Shown piece by piece: positions 26,866 through 34,064 of a DNA stretch of 52,296 bases. The position numbers and the translations under genes are program-made. The first letter of the stretch is position 1, and every line of letters begins with the position of its first letter. The notes under the pieces are model-generated. The model did no database searches. It was not told the DNA's origin and saw only the letters and a list, made by a program, of their open reading frames with translations. The DNA lies in the NCBI RefSeq assembly GCF_035304305.1, contig NZ_DATGQG010000087.1:1-52296 (forward strand). Direction: 5' to 3'. The stretch is from Ferrovibrio sp035304305 (GTDB lineage Bacteria > Pseudomonadota > Alphaproteobacteria > Ferrovibrionales > Ferrovibrionaceae).

Positions 26866-27501
26866 CTAGGCGCGGCGGAAGCCGCGCGGCGCCAGCCGGT
26901 CGGTGAAGCGCCGCAGCCTGCCCTTCGCCTTCTCGATGCGCATCACGTCGGCCAGCCGCCGGTCGAGGAAACCCGCCGTGGCGGTGAAGCCCTCCGACTT
27001 GTCGTCCAGCCAGCGCAGCAGCGTCGCCGAATAGACGCCGGCCAGCATCAGCCGCTTGGTGTAGAAGTTGAAGTCGGTCGCGGTGTCGCCGGCGGCATAC
27101 CAGATCGCGTCCACCGTACGGTAAAGCTGCTTCAGCGCACGCGGCGCATGCTGCGGCAGGGCTTCCAGATTGAGCGCCCGGCGCACCGCCTCGCGATGCG
27201 GTGCGACCAGCTCGAGGCGAGTGAGAATCGCGGTGCGCACGCGCTCCGGCACCCGCATGGCGGCGAGATCGCGGCTTTCCAGCGCGCGCAGCATGGCGGC
27301 ATCGGTTTCCGCCACCCAGAAATCGAGCACGGCAACGGCGCCGTCGGGGAAGGCGCGCGATACCAGTCCGGCATCGAAGCCGCAATCCCTTGCCGCCATC
27401 GCCAGCGCCTTGTGGCTCCAGCCGTCAAACGGCACATGGACCAGCATCGCCTCCAGCAGGGCGCGCCTTTCGCTGAGGAGATGCGTCGTGTCGCTGCTCA
27501 T
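26866..27501 (-). CDS. COQ9 family protein (ubiquinone biosynthesis accessory factor)
   Basis: A 211-residue TetR-like fold protein. The N-terminus LLEAMLVHVPFDGWSHKALAMAARDCG split with its helix-turn-helix-like repeat, then LRALESRDLAAMRVPERVRTAI and DAIWYAAGDTATDFNFYTKRLMLAGVY, are the COQ9 signatures. In mitochondria COQ9 binds isoprenoid quinone intermediates and presents them to COQ7; the same role here is inferred. It overlaps the peptide deformylase stop by 4 bp, a pairing without a clear functional link. Confidence 0.9.
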   Translation of the reverse strand: MSSDTTHLLSERRALLEAMLVHVPFDGWSHKALAMAARDCGFDAGLVSRAFPDGAVAVLDFWVAETDAAMLRALESRDLAAMRVPERVRTAILTRLELVAPHREAVRRALNLEALPQHAPRALKQLYRTVDAIWYAAGDTATDFNFYTKRLMLAGVYSATLLRWLDDKSEGFTATAGFLDRRLADVMRIEKAKGRLRRFTDRLAPRGFRRA

Positions 27502-28034
27502 TCCTCTGCCTCCTCGGGCCGCAGGGCGGCCCGGTGCTTCAGTTCGGTTTCAAACACCAAGTCCTTCAGGTCGGTCATGCGCTGCGGATAGAGGATGCCG
27601 TCCAGGTGATCCAGTTCGTGCTGCACCACGCGGGCATGCCAGCCCTCGACCTCGCGCGCGAGCCGGGTGCCGTCCGGCAGGGTACCCTCATAGACGATGC
27701 GGGTGTAGCGCGGTACAAGGCCGCGCAGACCGGGAACCGACAGGCAGCCCTCCCAGGCAAGATCCTTCTCCTCCGTCAGCGGCTCCCAGCGCGGATTGAC
27801 CAGGGTCACCAGCTCCCGCCTGTCCTCAGGGCCTTCCGGCGGGGTCAGGAAAACCGCCACCCGCAGGGGGACATGGACCTGCGGCGCCGCCAGCCCCTGG
27901 CCGGGGGCGTCGATCATGGTTTCCACCATGTCCCGGATCAGGGTCCGGATCTCCGGGGCGGTCGGATCGGCCACCGGATCGGCCGGCTGGGCCAGCACCG
28001 GGTGCCCCATGCGGGCGATTTTCAGGATTGCCAT
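27498..28034 (-). CDS. def: Peptide deformylase
   Basis: This metalloenzyme removes the N-formyl group from nascent proteins. All three motifs are present in 178 residues: GQGLAAPQV (motif 1, about residue 45), EGCLSVPG (motif 2, metal-ligand Cys) and QHELDHLDG (motif 3, two metal-ligand His). It has no fmt neighbour; COQ9 is coupled downstream. Alphaproteobacteria often carry two def paralogues, so this may be the second copy. Confidence 0.95.
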   Translation of the reverse strand: MAILKIARMGHPVLAQPADPVADPTAPEIRTLIRDMVETMIDAPGQGLAAPQVHVPLRVAVFLTPPEGPEDRRELVTLVNPRWEPLTEEKDLAWEGCLSVPGLRGLVPRYTRIVYEGTLPDGTRLAREVEGWHARVVQHELDHLDGILYPQRMTDLKDLVFETELKHRAALRPEEAEE

Positions 28035-28133
28035 GGCCCCAGCCTAGGGCGGTCCGGGTCATAGGCCAAGTACCACAAGGCCTTAGCCGCTCCGGGACCG
28101 GCCCGGAATCTTGCCGGAAGGCGTGAAACGCGC

Positions 28134-28162
28134 TTCACAAAGGCCGATCGCCGTGCTAGAAG
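28134..28162 (+). promoter_or_regulatory. Possible promoter of rpsU
   Basis: TTCACA (28134-28139) and TAGAAG (28157-28162) are spaced by 17 bp, about 64 bp before the start codon. Both boxes are imperfect. Confidence 0.35.
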
Positions 28163-28225
28163 GCGCGGCTTGCCGGAGCTCGCTCCGGACAGATTCTCTT
28201 GGCAATTCGAAAGGATGGGACACAC

Positions 28226-28432
28226 GTGCAAGTCCTGGTGCGCGATAACAATGTCGATCAGGCCCTGAAGGCGCTGAAGAAGAAGATGCAGCGTGAAGGC
28301 ATCTTCCGTGAGATGAAGCTGCGCGGCCATTACGAGAAGCCGTCGGAGCGCCGCGCCCGTGAAAAGGCCGAAGCCATTCGTCGCGCCCGCAAGCTGGCCC
28401 GCAAACGCGCCCAGCGCGAAGGCGCCGCATAA
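28226..28432 (+). CDS. rpsU: 30S ribosomal protein S21
   Basis: A 68-residue basic protein that begins VQVLVRDNNVDQALKALKKK with GTG read as Met. It continues KMQREGIFREMKLRGHYEKPSERR and ends in an Arg/Ala/Lys-rich helix, as in alphaproteobacterial S21. The GTG at 28226 is chosen because the conserved protein begins there and AAAGGA lies 10 nt upstream. An in-frame TTG at 28199 would add nine residues including the ribosome-binding site itself. A terminator follows directly, so it is monocistronic. Confidence 0.95.
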   Translation: MQVLVRDNNVDQALKALKKKMQREGIFREMKLRGHYEKPSERRAREKAEAIRRARKLARKRAQREGAA

Positions 28433-28460
28433 GAATTTCGGTCGAATTGCCGATTGATGA

Positions 28461-28488
28461 AGCCGCCCGGATCACCAGGCGGCTTTTT
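28461..28488 (+). terminator. Rho-independent terminator of rpsU
   Basis: AGCCGCC (28461-28467) pairs with GGCGGCT (28478-28484), then a T-run to 28488, 29 bp past the rpsU stop. Confidence 0.85.
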
Positions 28489-28545
28489 CATTGGTCCGGC
28501 ATCCTGATCAGCCTGATATCGGCGCCGGCCACCGTATCAGCGCCA

Positions 28546-29844
28546 TCAGGACATGACGCGGCCCCAGCGCGGGCTGCTGCATGACTCCTCCAGAACCGAC
28601 AGCGGCAGCAGCCGCTCATCCTGGATATCGCTGAAGTCGCGCAAGGCGGCGAGATAATGCTCATGCGCGCGTTCCCAGGCATGATCGTCGGGTTCACCCC
28701 AAAGCGCGCGATAGCCTGGCGAACTCGGATAGGGATAGAGCGGCGCCGGCTCGTTGGCCCAGACGCCGGATTTCTGCAGCCGGTCGCGCCAGTAATCGAC
28801 CAGGGCCGGGTCATCCTGCACCCTGCCGGTCAGATTGGCCTGCACGAAGGGAACATGCCGGCGCGCCTTGATCAGCAGGGCGGCAAGGGCCTCGGTGTCC
28901 AGCCGGCAGCTGGCTAGCTGTTCCTGCCCCTCCACCGCCAGGCTTTCGATGCCGGCCTCGATGGAGACGCAGCCGGCACGCCCGAGCAGCTCGAGCAGTT
29001 CAGGCTTCCAGAGATCGATGCACGTCTGCACGCCAAACCGGACGGGCCGCGCGATCAGTGCCTCGAGCAGGGCCTTCTGCGGCAGGAAAATCTCGTCGAC
29101 GAAATAGAGATAGGTGACGCCCTGCCGGATCAGGCCGTCGATTTCCTCCAGAAGCGGTACGAGATCGCGGCGGCGGTATTTGTCGCGGAAATCGGTCAAG
29201 CTGCAATCGTACGGACAACCGCGCGAGGCCTCCACCTCGGCACCCGGGCCGTCCGGCTCGCGGTCGAAGCGGTGATGATGGTGGTGGTGGCGCGCGATCC
29301 ATTCGTCCGGCCAGCAGAGGGCCGGATGGGACGCGAAGGAAGTTGCATGAACAGCCGCCTCGACATGGCCTGCTCCGTCACGGCAGGACACTGCCGGCAG
29401 GCTCTCTGGAGCGTGGCCATTGGCAAGTTCGAGTACGACTTCCTCGCACTCGCCGCGGATGACGCAGCCGACGCCGAGCCTGCGCAGGGTTGATCCGGGC
29501 GTGGCCGAGCCATGCGGTCCCACCGCCACGGTTCGGCCGCCGCGGCCTGCGAGCGCGGCAAGGAATTCCGCCGGCACGCGCAGTTCCGGGGGAGCGCAGC
29601 GCCAGAACAGGTAGGTCGGCGCCGTGGTCAGCACGGTCATATCCGGCTCGAACGCCCCCACGCTCTCCGCCGTCTGGGTCATCGTCAGGTCGAGCAGATG
29701 ACCATCCAGCAGCAGGACTTCATGGCCGGCCTGCTCCAGCAACGCCTTGGTGTATCCCAGTTCGAGCGGCAGATGGGGCGAGCGACAGCCGTAATAGATG
29801 CTGCCGTCGAAACTCCAGGGGGGGTTGACGAGGGCCACTCTCAT
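28546..29844 (-). CDS. B12-binding/radical SAM protein lacking the third cluster cysteine
   Basis: The 432-residue protein has an N-terminal Rossmann-like cobalamin-binding domain (MRVALVNPPW; GYTKALLEQAGHEVLLLDGHLLD) and a radical-SAM half starting at EASRGCPYDC. That motif should read CxxxCxxC. Here Cys210 and Cys214 are followed by S-L-T-D-F, so the third position is Thr217 and the usual F-C pair is missing; the following FRDKYRRR is normal. Downstream motifs (LYFVDEIFLPQKALLEAL, CVSIEAGIESL, FVQANL) are intact. Residues 186-191 are a natural run of six histidines. Unless another cysteine substitutes, the enzyme cannot hold a normal [4Fe-4S] cluster. It overlaps an upstream gene remnant by ATGA. 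The native reaction is unknown; related proteins sit in oligosaccharide-type clusters. Confidence 0.8.
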   Translation of the reverse strand: MRVALVNPPWSFDGSIYYGCRSPHLPLELGYTKALLEQAGHEVLLLDGHLLDLTMTQTAESVGAFEPDMTVLTTAPTYLFWRCAPPELRVPAEFLAALAGRGGRTVAVGPHGSATPGSTLRRLGVGCVIRGECEEVVLELANGHAPESLPAVSCRDGAGHVEAAVHATSFASHPALCWPDEWIARHHHHHHRFDREPDGPGAEVEASRGCPYDCSLTDFRDKYRRRDLVPLLEEIDGLIRQGVTYLYFVDEIFLPQKALLEALIARPVRFGVQTCIDLWKPELLELLGRAGCVSIEAGIESLAVEGQEQLASCRLDTEALAALLIKARRHVPFVQANLTGRVQDDPALVDYWRDRLQKSGVWANEPAPLYPYPSSPGYRALWGEPDDHAWERAHEHYLAALRDFSDIQDERLLPLSVLEESCSSPRWGRVMS

Positions 29845-30235
29845 GCGCGCAGTCTTTCCGGTTTACCGGCCCGCATGCCGGGGCCACCGCTCAGGGACCC
29901 GATCCAGCCAGCCGGGTCGCGCAGACGCTGACGCCAGCCGATATGGACGCATCTGCCGAACTGATGCTCGAGGACATCGCGCACCTGCACGCCGTCGCCA
30001 TGGCTGATGATCAGCGCGCCCTTCGTGGCGCGCAGCAGGAAATGTGCCTCCCAGTCCTGATCTCGGGTGCCGCGCCGCCAAGGGGTGTAGCTGCAGCTCA
30101 TATGCAGCACGGCGACCGGCAGACCGGAGGATCTCGCGTCAGCGCATCCGGAGCCCGGGCATGGTGATCGCGCCGCAGCAGTTCCCGACAGAGGTAGCGC
30201 CCCGCCGGTAACCGGAGAATGCGATGCGATGCCAT
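29841..30235 (-). pseudogene. Frame-disrupted gene remnant upstream of the radical-SAM gene
   Basis: The last 86 or so codons (from MSCSYTPWRRGTRDQDWE to the stop at 29841) have strongly coding-like composition and end in an ATGA overlap with the radical-SAM start. The likely 5' part (MASHRILRLPAGRYLCRELL, ATG at 30235 preceded by AGGAAAAGG) is in another frame and stops at 30098, so a frameshift near 30130-30150 splits the gene. I do not recognise the family. A stress-type promoter lies just upstream at 30279-30303. Alternatively a short intact gene begins at the internal ATG. Confidence 0.4.
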
Positions 30236-30278
30236 GCCATCCCTTTTCCTGGTCGGAGGGTGCCGCAATGTGGCCAGC

Positions 30279-30303
30279 AACACTGGCCTGCTGTTTTGGT
30301 TCC
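30279..30303 (-). promoter_or_regulatory. Candidate EcfG-type promoter for the remnant/radical-SAM unit
   Basis: On the minus strand GGAAC (30303-30299) is followed after exactly 18 nt by TT (30280-30279). This matches the alphaproteobacterial GSR consensus GGAAC-N18/19-TT. The first plausible start codon is 44 bp downstream. Confidence 0.5.
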
Positions 30304-30333
30304 TGCGGTATTTCCGGCAGAAACCCTGCTGTT

Positions 30334-30684
30334 CTAGAGCCAGTAGGGTGGCACGCCGTAATATTCATGGACCTGCTGGCCCCAGGCCCTGTCCTCCCAG
30401 TCCATGCGGTCCCCCGCGCCGTAGTTCGGCGCGCCCTTCAGACGCTCCTTGTCGAGATCGACGACATAACCGTCCTTCTCGGTGTCGTATTTCAGCACGC
30501 TCCAAGGCAACGGATGATGGCGGTCGCCGATGCCGAGAAAGCCACCGAACGACATGTCGGCGTAAGCCACTTTCCCGGTCAGCTTGTCGATCATCACATT
30601 CTGGATGGAGCCCAGTTTCTCGCCGGTGGAATTGTAGACCGTGGTGCCTTCCACCTTCTCGGAAGAGATCAGCCGCGAACCCAT
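30334..30684 (-). CDS. PRC-barrel domain protein
   Basis: A 116-residue protein with one PRC-barrel: RLISSEKVEGTTVYNSTGEKLGSI split over the first strands, then DKLTGKVAYADMSFGGFLGIGDRHHPLPWSVLKYD. It resembles small stress-linked PRC-barrel proteins common in Alphaproteobacteria, whose molecular role is unclear. Three in-frame ATGs exist; 30684 is chosen because GGAGG lies 5 nt before it. An EcfG-type promoter lies about 70 bp upstream, divergent from that of the SDR gene. Confidence 0.88.
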   Translation of the reverse strand: MGSRLISSEKVEGTTVYNSTGEKLGSIQNVMIDKLTGKVAYADMSFGGFLGIGDRHHPLPWSVLKYDTEKDGYVVDLDKERLKGAPNYGAGDRMDWEDRAWGQQVHEYYGVPPYWL

Positions 30685-30752
30685 CGTCGCCTCCATTTGA
30701 GCCTCGATTCCCATAACGGTAACGGCCGGGCCCTCCGGCCGAATGAGGAGTC

Positions 30753-30777
30753 AACCTGCCGGTCAGACCTCGGTTCC
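30753..30777 (-). promoter_or_regulatory. Candidate EcfG-type promoter of the PRC-barrel gene
   Basis: Minus-strand GGAAC (30777-30773), 18-nt spacer, TT (30754-30753), 69 bp before the start. Its -35 box lies 10 bp from the -35 box of the divergent SDR promoter. Confidence 0.7.
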
Positions 30778-30787
30778 AAAGTCCCGC

Positions 30788-30813
30788 GGAACAGGAAAAA
30801 CGGACGAAGGGTT
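30788..30813 (+). promoter_or_regulatory. Candidate EcfG-type promoter of the SDR gene
   Basis: GGAAC (30788-30792), 19-nt spacer, TT (30812-30813), 26 bp before the start codon. Confidence 0.65.
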
Positions 30814-30839
30814 GCAGCGATCACGCAAGGAGGACGAGC

Positions 30840-31703
30840 ATGACACAGAGCAAGGCAGAGACGGCACGACCGCCGCAGCAGCAGAACAAACAGCCCGGTT
30901 CGGAGAAGCCGATGCGGCCCAGGCCGCAGGATCGGGCGGAGAACTACAGGGCAGCCGGCAAACTCGAAGGAAAGGTCGCGCTGATCACCGGCGGCGACAG
31001 CGGCATCGGGCGCTCGACGGCGATTGCCATGGCGAAGGAAGGTGCCGATATCGCATTTGCCTATCTCGACGAACACGATGATGCCGCGGAGACAGAACGC
31101 CTTATCTCCGCGACCGGTCGCAGTTGCAAGCGCCTGTCAGGCGATCTGGCGAGCAGGGATACCGCCGTCAGGATTGTCGAGGAAACCCTGTCGACCTTTG
31201 GAAAGATCGACATCCTGATCAATAACGCCGCCGAACAGCATGTTGCAAAGAGCCTGACCGAAATTGACGAGGCGCAGCTGAAAACCACCTTCGGGACGAA
31301 CATCTTTGCGATGTTCTTCCTGACGCAGACGGTACTGCCGCATCTGAAAAAAGGCGCGGCAATCATCAACACGACGTCGATCACCGCTTTCCATGGCCAT
31401 CCCGTGCTGATCGACTATGCCTCCACCAAGGGGGCCATAGTCGCCTTCACCCGTTCCATGGCGAAGGCGCTTGTCGATCAGGGCATCCGGGTGAATGCCG
31501 TGGCGCCGGGGCCGGTCTGGACGCCGCTGATCCCGGCCTCGTTCAGTGCCGAAGAGGTGGCGAAGTTCGGCAACAGCAACCCGATGGGCCGCGCCGCCGA
31601 AGCGGATGAAATTTCACCCTGTTACGTCTTCCTGGCCTCCGAAGACGCCGCCTTCATGACCGGGCAGGTGCTGCATCCCAATGGCGGGGAGTACATGGCC
31701 TGA
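30840..31703 (+). CDS. SDR-family NAD(P)-dependent oxidoreductase (stress type)
   Basis: A 287-residue short-chain dehydrogenase with a 40-residue polar Gln/Pro/Arg-rich N-terminal extension, as in the YhdF/YghA group. Motifs: LITGGDSGIGRS (TGxxxGIG nucleotide-binding), NNAAEQ, the catalytic serine in NTTSITAF and YASTKGA (YxxxK), with VNAVAPGPVWTPL after it. All catalytic residues are present; substrate unknown. AGGAGG lies 7 nt before the ATG, and an EcfG-type promoter sits just upstream. Homologues are often stress-regulated. Confidence 0.92.
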   Translation: MTQSKAETARPPQQQNKQPGSEKPMRPRPQDRAENYRAAGKLEGKVALITGGDSGIGRSTAIAMAKEGADIAFAYLDEHDDAAETERLISATGRSCKRLSGDLASRDTAVRIVEETLSTFGKIDILINNAAEQHVAKSLTEIDEAQLKTTFGTNIFAMFFLTQTVLPHLKKGAAIINTTSITAFHGHPVLIDYASTKGAIVAFTRSMAKALVDQGIRVNAVAPGPVWTPLIPASFSAEEVAKFGNSNPMGRAAEADEISPCYVFLASEDAAFMTGQVLHPNGGEYMA

Positions 31704-31709
31704 CAACAG

Positions 31710-31734
31710 GGAACCTTCGGCGCGCCGCCGGGTT
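31710..31734 (+). promoter_or_regulatory. Candidate EcfG-type promoter of the 25-residue peptide gene
   Basis: GGAAC (31710-31714), 18-nt spacer, TT (31733-31734), beginning 7 bp after the SDR stop and 35 bp before the small gene. Confidence 0.65.
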
Positions 31735-31768
31735 GATACGGCGGGAAAGTATTTACGGAGGCTGAGTG

Positions 31769-31846
31769 ATGTCCGAAATCGGAAAGTGGGCGCGCGACCT
31801 GGCCTTCCTCTGCCTCGTGATCGGCACGCTGGGTGTTGTAATCTGA
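31769..31846 (+). CDS. Small hydrophobic peptide (25 aa), probable membrane microprotein
   Basis: ATG at 31769 to TGA at 31846 encodes a peptide with a polar start (MSEIGKWARD) followed by one hydrophobic segment (LAFLCLVIGTLGVVI). GGAGG lies 7 nt before the ATG. A stress-type promoter is placed correctly upstream, and the gene ends 3 bp before the convergent ecfG stop. It is too short for most gene finders. Size and layout suggest an inner-membrane stress peptide; function unknown. The ribosome-binding site and promoter make chance unlikely, though there is no homology evidence. Confidence 0.6.
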   Translation: MSEIGKWARDLAFLCLVIGTLGVVI

Positions 31847-31849
31847 TCC

Positions 31850-32422
31850 CTAGCTGTCCCGGGAGGCCTCGCTGCCGATCAGGTCGGCCGGAGAAATTTC
31901 CTTCATATCCTCAAGTCCAAAGCGGGGCGCCTGCCCCTCGCCCTCGAGCATCAGCGCCATGGCCTGCCTGGCGCGCGACAGTCGGCTTTTGATCGTGCCG
32001 ATGCTGCAGCCGCAGATCGAAGCGGCTTCCTCATACGACAGGCCGCTGGCGCCGATCAGGATGAGCACCTCGCGCTGCTTCAGCGGCAGGCGATGCAACG
32101 CCTCGGCCACTTCCTGCAGCTCCAGCCGCGCCTGCTGCGCCGGCTGGGCGACCAGTCCTTCGGCATATTTTCCGTCGACATCAGCCACTTCGCGCCGCTT
32201 CTGACGCAGAAGATTGTAATAGGTGTTGCGCAGAATCGTATAGAGCCAGGCCCGCATGCTGGTTCCCAGCATGAACGCCTTCCGGTTGGCCCAGGCTTTC
32301 GCCAGCGTTTCCTGGATCAGATCATCCGCAAGATCACGGTTATGGCAAAGGGAATGTGCCCAGGCACGCAAAGCGGGGATCTCTGCCAGCAGCGTCGCCT
32401 TGAAATCCGGTTTCGATGCCAT
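31850..32422 (-). CDS. ecfG: ECF sigma factor EcfG, general stress response
   Basis: A 190-residue group IV sigma factor of the EcfG (ECF15) class. Region 2 holds HNRDLADDLIQETLAKAWANR and GTSMRAWLYTILRNTYYNLLRQKRR; region 4 holds LPLKQREVLILIGASGLSYEEAA and CGCSIGTIKSRLSRAR, with all expected DNA-contact helices. EcfG is released when phosphorylated PhyR traps NepR, and it reads GGAAC-type promoters. The ATG at 32422 is chosen over one at 32428 because GAAGGA is 5 nt before it. nepR lies about 200 bp upstream on the same strand. No phyR or PhyR-controlling kinase is in the window. Confidence 0.9.
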   Translation of the reverse strand: MASKPDFKATLLAEIPALRAWAHSLCHNRDLADDLIQETLAKAWANRKAFMLGTSMRAWLYTILRNTYYNLLRQKRREVADVDGKYAEGLVAQPAQQARLELQEVAEALHRLPLKQREVLILIGASGLSYEEAASICGCSIGTIKSRLSRARQAMALMLEGEGQAPRFGLEDMKEISPADLIGSEASRDS

Positions 32423-32626
32423 GAACATCCTTCACTGAAAAGCTGACTAACGGGAACTGCGACGGAGTGCTGACGAAGCATTGTTTCCAATGTCGTTACA
32501 CGGTCGTGCAATGACAAGGGATAAAGTTGTGTCCGGAGAATATGAAAGGCGCATGCGCGCCGAGTGTTGAAGACGGGCTATACAATGCAAGGTATATGGC
32601 TGCGGCGATCACGCCGCTGCCGGAAA

Positions 32627-32833
32627 CTAGCCCTTTTCTTCCAGCTCCTTGAGCTTGTCGACAATACGCTGCGGGATCGGTTCGCTGGCGATGTTGTCGA
32701 ATAACTGCTTGAGGCTGCGGCCAAGCCAGTCCTGCGAACCTTCTTCCATTTCAGCCGGACGGACGGTGGCGGATTCCGCAGTCTTGACCGTGCGCTTGCG
32801 CAATACAGTGGCTCTGTCCCGAGAATCACCCAT
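32627..32833 (-). CDS. nepR: Anti-sigma factor NepR
   Basis: A 68-residue protein whose C-terminal half, WLGRSLKQLFDNIASEPIPQ then RIVDKLKELEEKG, matches the two-helix NepR core that binds EcfG and, on stress, PhyR. The N-terminal 30 residues are polar and variable, as usual. GAGG lies 7 nt before the ATG. It precedes ecfG with a 204-bp gap, longer than the overlapping or short-spaced arrangement common elsewhere, so ecfG may have its own promoter. I found no exact GGAAC-N18/19-TT site before nepR. Confidence 0.85.
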   Translation of the reverse strand: MGDSRDRATVLRKRTVKTAESATVRPAEMEEGSQDWLGRSLKQLFDNIASEPIPQRIVDKLKELEEKG

Positions 32834-33080
32834 TGCCCAGCCTCACAGTCGGAATTCCTTGCGGCATACGGAAAGGTTCGAAGCGGCGACCAGCGCGCCT
32901 GACACAGCTTGAGCGGCGATCGGCCGGCGCGCAACTATAATTCAGCGGCTGAGACAAGAAAACACTCCATGCTCACTGCGACCCGGCGGACCGGATCCGG
33001 GCTTCAACCCGCATCCCCGATCTTTGTTCACTGCCAAGTGCTTGGCGGCAGTCCCGCAGCCAGCGAAGCCACGTTTTCCG

Positions 33081-33105
33081 GGAACCTGGTGAGATCGCCC
33101 GTGTT
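33081..33105 (+). promoter_or_regulatory. Candidate EcfG-type promoter of ku
   Basis: GGAAC (33081-33085), 18-nt spacer, TT (33104-33105), 40 bp before the ku start. Confidence 0.65.
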
Positions 33106-33145
33106 TGGTCATCAGTCCGAACTCCCTCCACGGATCCGATCCCGG

Positions 33146-34060
33146 ATGGCAAAGCGCAAAACGGCAACCCGCAGCTCCAAACCCAAAACCCGTCGGAAGC
33201 CCTCCGATAATCGCTCTCCGGCGCGCGAGAAGGGCGTGACATCGGCGCGACCGCTCTGGACCGGGAATTTGCGGCTGGCACTCGTCTCGGTACCGGTTCG
33301 TCTGTATCCCGCCACGAAAACAGGCGCGCAGATCAGCTTCCACCAGGTTCATGAGCCTTCAGGCAAGCGGATCCGCTACCAGAAGACCGTTCCCGGCATC
33401 GGCCCGGTGGACACGGACGAAATCGTCAAGGGTTTTGAGGTCAACAAGGGCAGCTATGTCCTGATCGACCCCGAGGAAGTCGAGGCACTGAAGATCGAGG
33501 CCAAGAAGACACTCGATCTGGTGCAGTTCGTGAAGCAGGGAGAGATCGATCCGATCTGGTTCGACAGACCCTACTATGTGGTGCCGGACGGCGATCTCGC
33601 CGAGGAAGCCTACAGCGTCCTGCGCGACGCCCTCCGCTCTTCCGGGCGCCTCGGTCTGGGCCAGTTCGTCATGCGGGGCCGGGAATATGTCGCGGCGCTG
33701 AAGCCCTGCGGCAACGGCCTGCTACTGGAAACCCTGCGGTTTGCCGACGAGGTGAGAAGTGCGGCGCCCTTCTTCGCCGATGTGGATGCCGGGACGTCGG
33801 ACAACGAGCTGCTGGGTCTGGCCAAGGAGCTGATCGAGCGGAAGAGCGCCCCCTTCGACCCGCGCCAGTTCAAGGACAATTACACCGCCGCCGTCCGCAA
33901 CCTCATCGACGCCAAGCTGAAGCGCAAGAAGCCGGTGCAGGTCGAGGAAGAAGAACCGGCCGGAAGCGCCCAGGTCATCGATCTCGTCGAAGCGCTCAAG
34001 CGGAGTGTGAAAACCGCCGATCGCGGCTCGGCATCGAAGACGACCCGCAAGGCAAGCTGA
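33146..34060 (+). CDS. ku: Ku protein, non-homologous end joining
   Basis: A 304-residue homodimeric DNA-end-binding protein. A basic N-terminal extension (residues 1-38, Lys/Arg/Ser/Thr-rich) precedes the Ku core beginning PLWTGNLRLALVSVPVRLYPAT, with ISFHQVHEPSGKRIRYQK, ERKSAPFDPRQFKDNY and the C-terminal dimer and LigD-contact region; the tail is again basic. The start at 33146 is chosen because the longer open frame (to 32909) lacks family residues and crosses the promoter. No ligD neighbour is present. Stress-sigma control of ku is known in rhizobia. The gene is convergent with treY, with 4 bp between stops. Confidence 0.93.
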   Translation: MAKRKTATRSSKPKTRRKPSDNRSPAREKGVTSARPLWTGNLRLALVSVPVRLYPATKTGAQISFHQVHEPSGKRIRYQKTVPGIGPVDTDEIVKGFEVNKGSYVLIDPEEVEALKIEAKKTLDLVQFVKQGEIDPIWFDRPYYVVPDGDLAEEAYSVLRDALRSSGRLGLGQFVMRGREYVAALKPCGNGLLLETLRFADEVRSAAPFFADVDAGTSDNELLGLAKELIERKSAPFDPRQFKDNYTAAVRNLIDAKLKRKKPVQVEEEEPAGSAQVIDLVEALKRSVKTADRGSASKTTRKAS

Positions 34061-34064
34061 ACCG

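Noticed and set aside
29272..29289. His6 run as a cloning tag or contamination
   Set aside because: Internal position, mixed CAC/CAT codons and genomic flanks; no vector sequence.
32423..32626. EcfG-type promoter before ecfG
   Set aside because: Only GGAAAC with no TT at the right distance; too weak to list.
32834..32990. EcfG-type promoter before nepR
   Set aside because: No exact GGAAC-N18/19-TT on the minus strand; nearest are CGAAC and GGAAT with wrong spacing.
32909..33145. 79-residue N-terminal extension of Ku
   Set aside because: Lacks family residues and crosses the candidate promoter; the ATG at 33146 gives a normal Ku.
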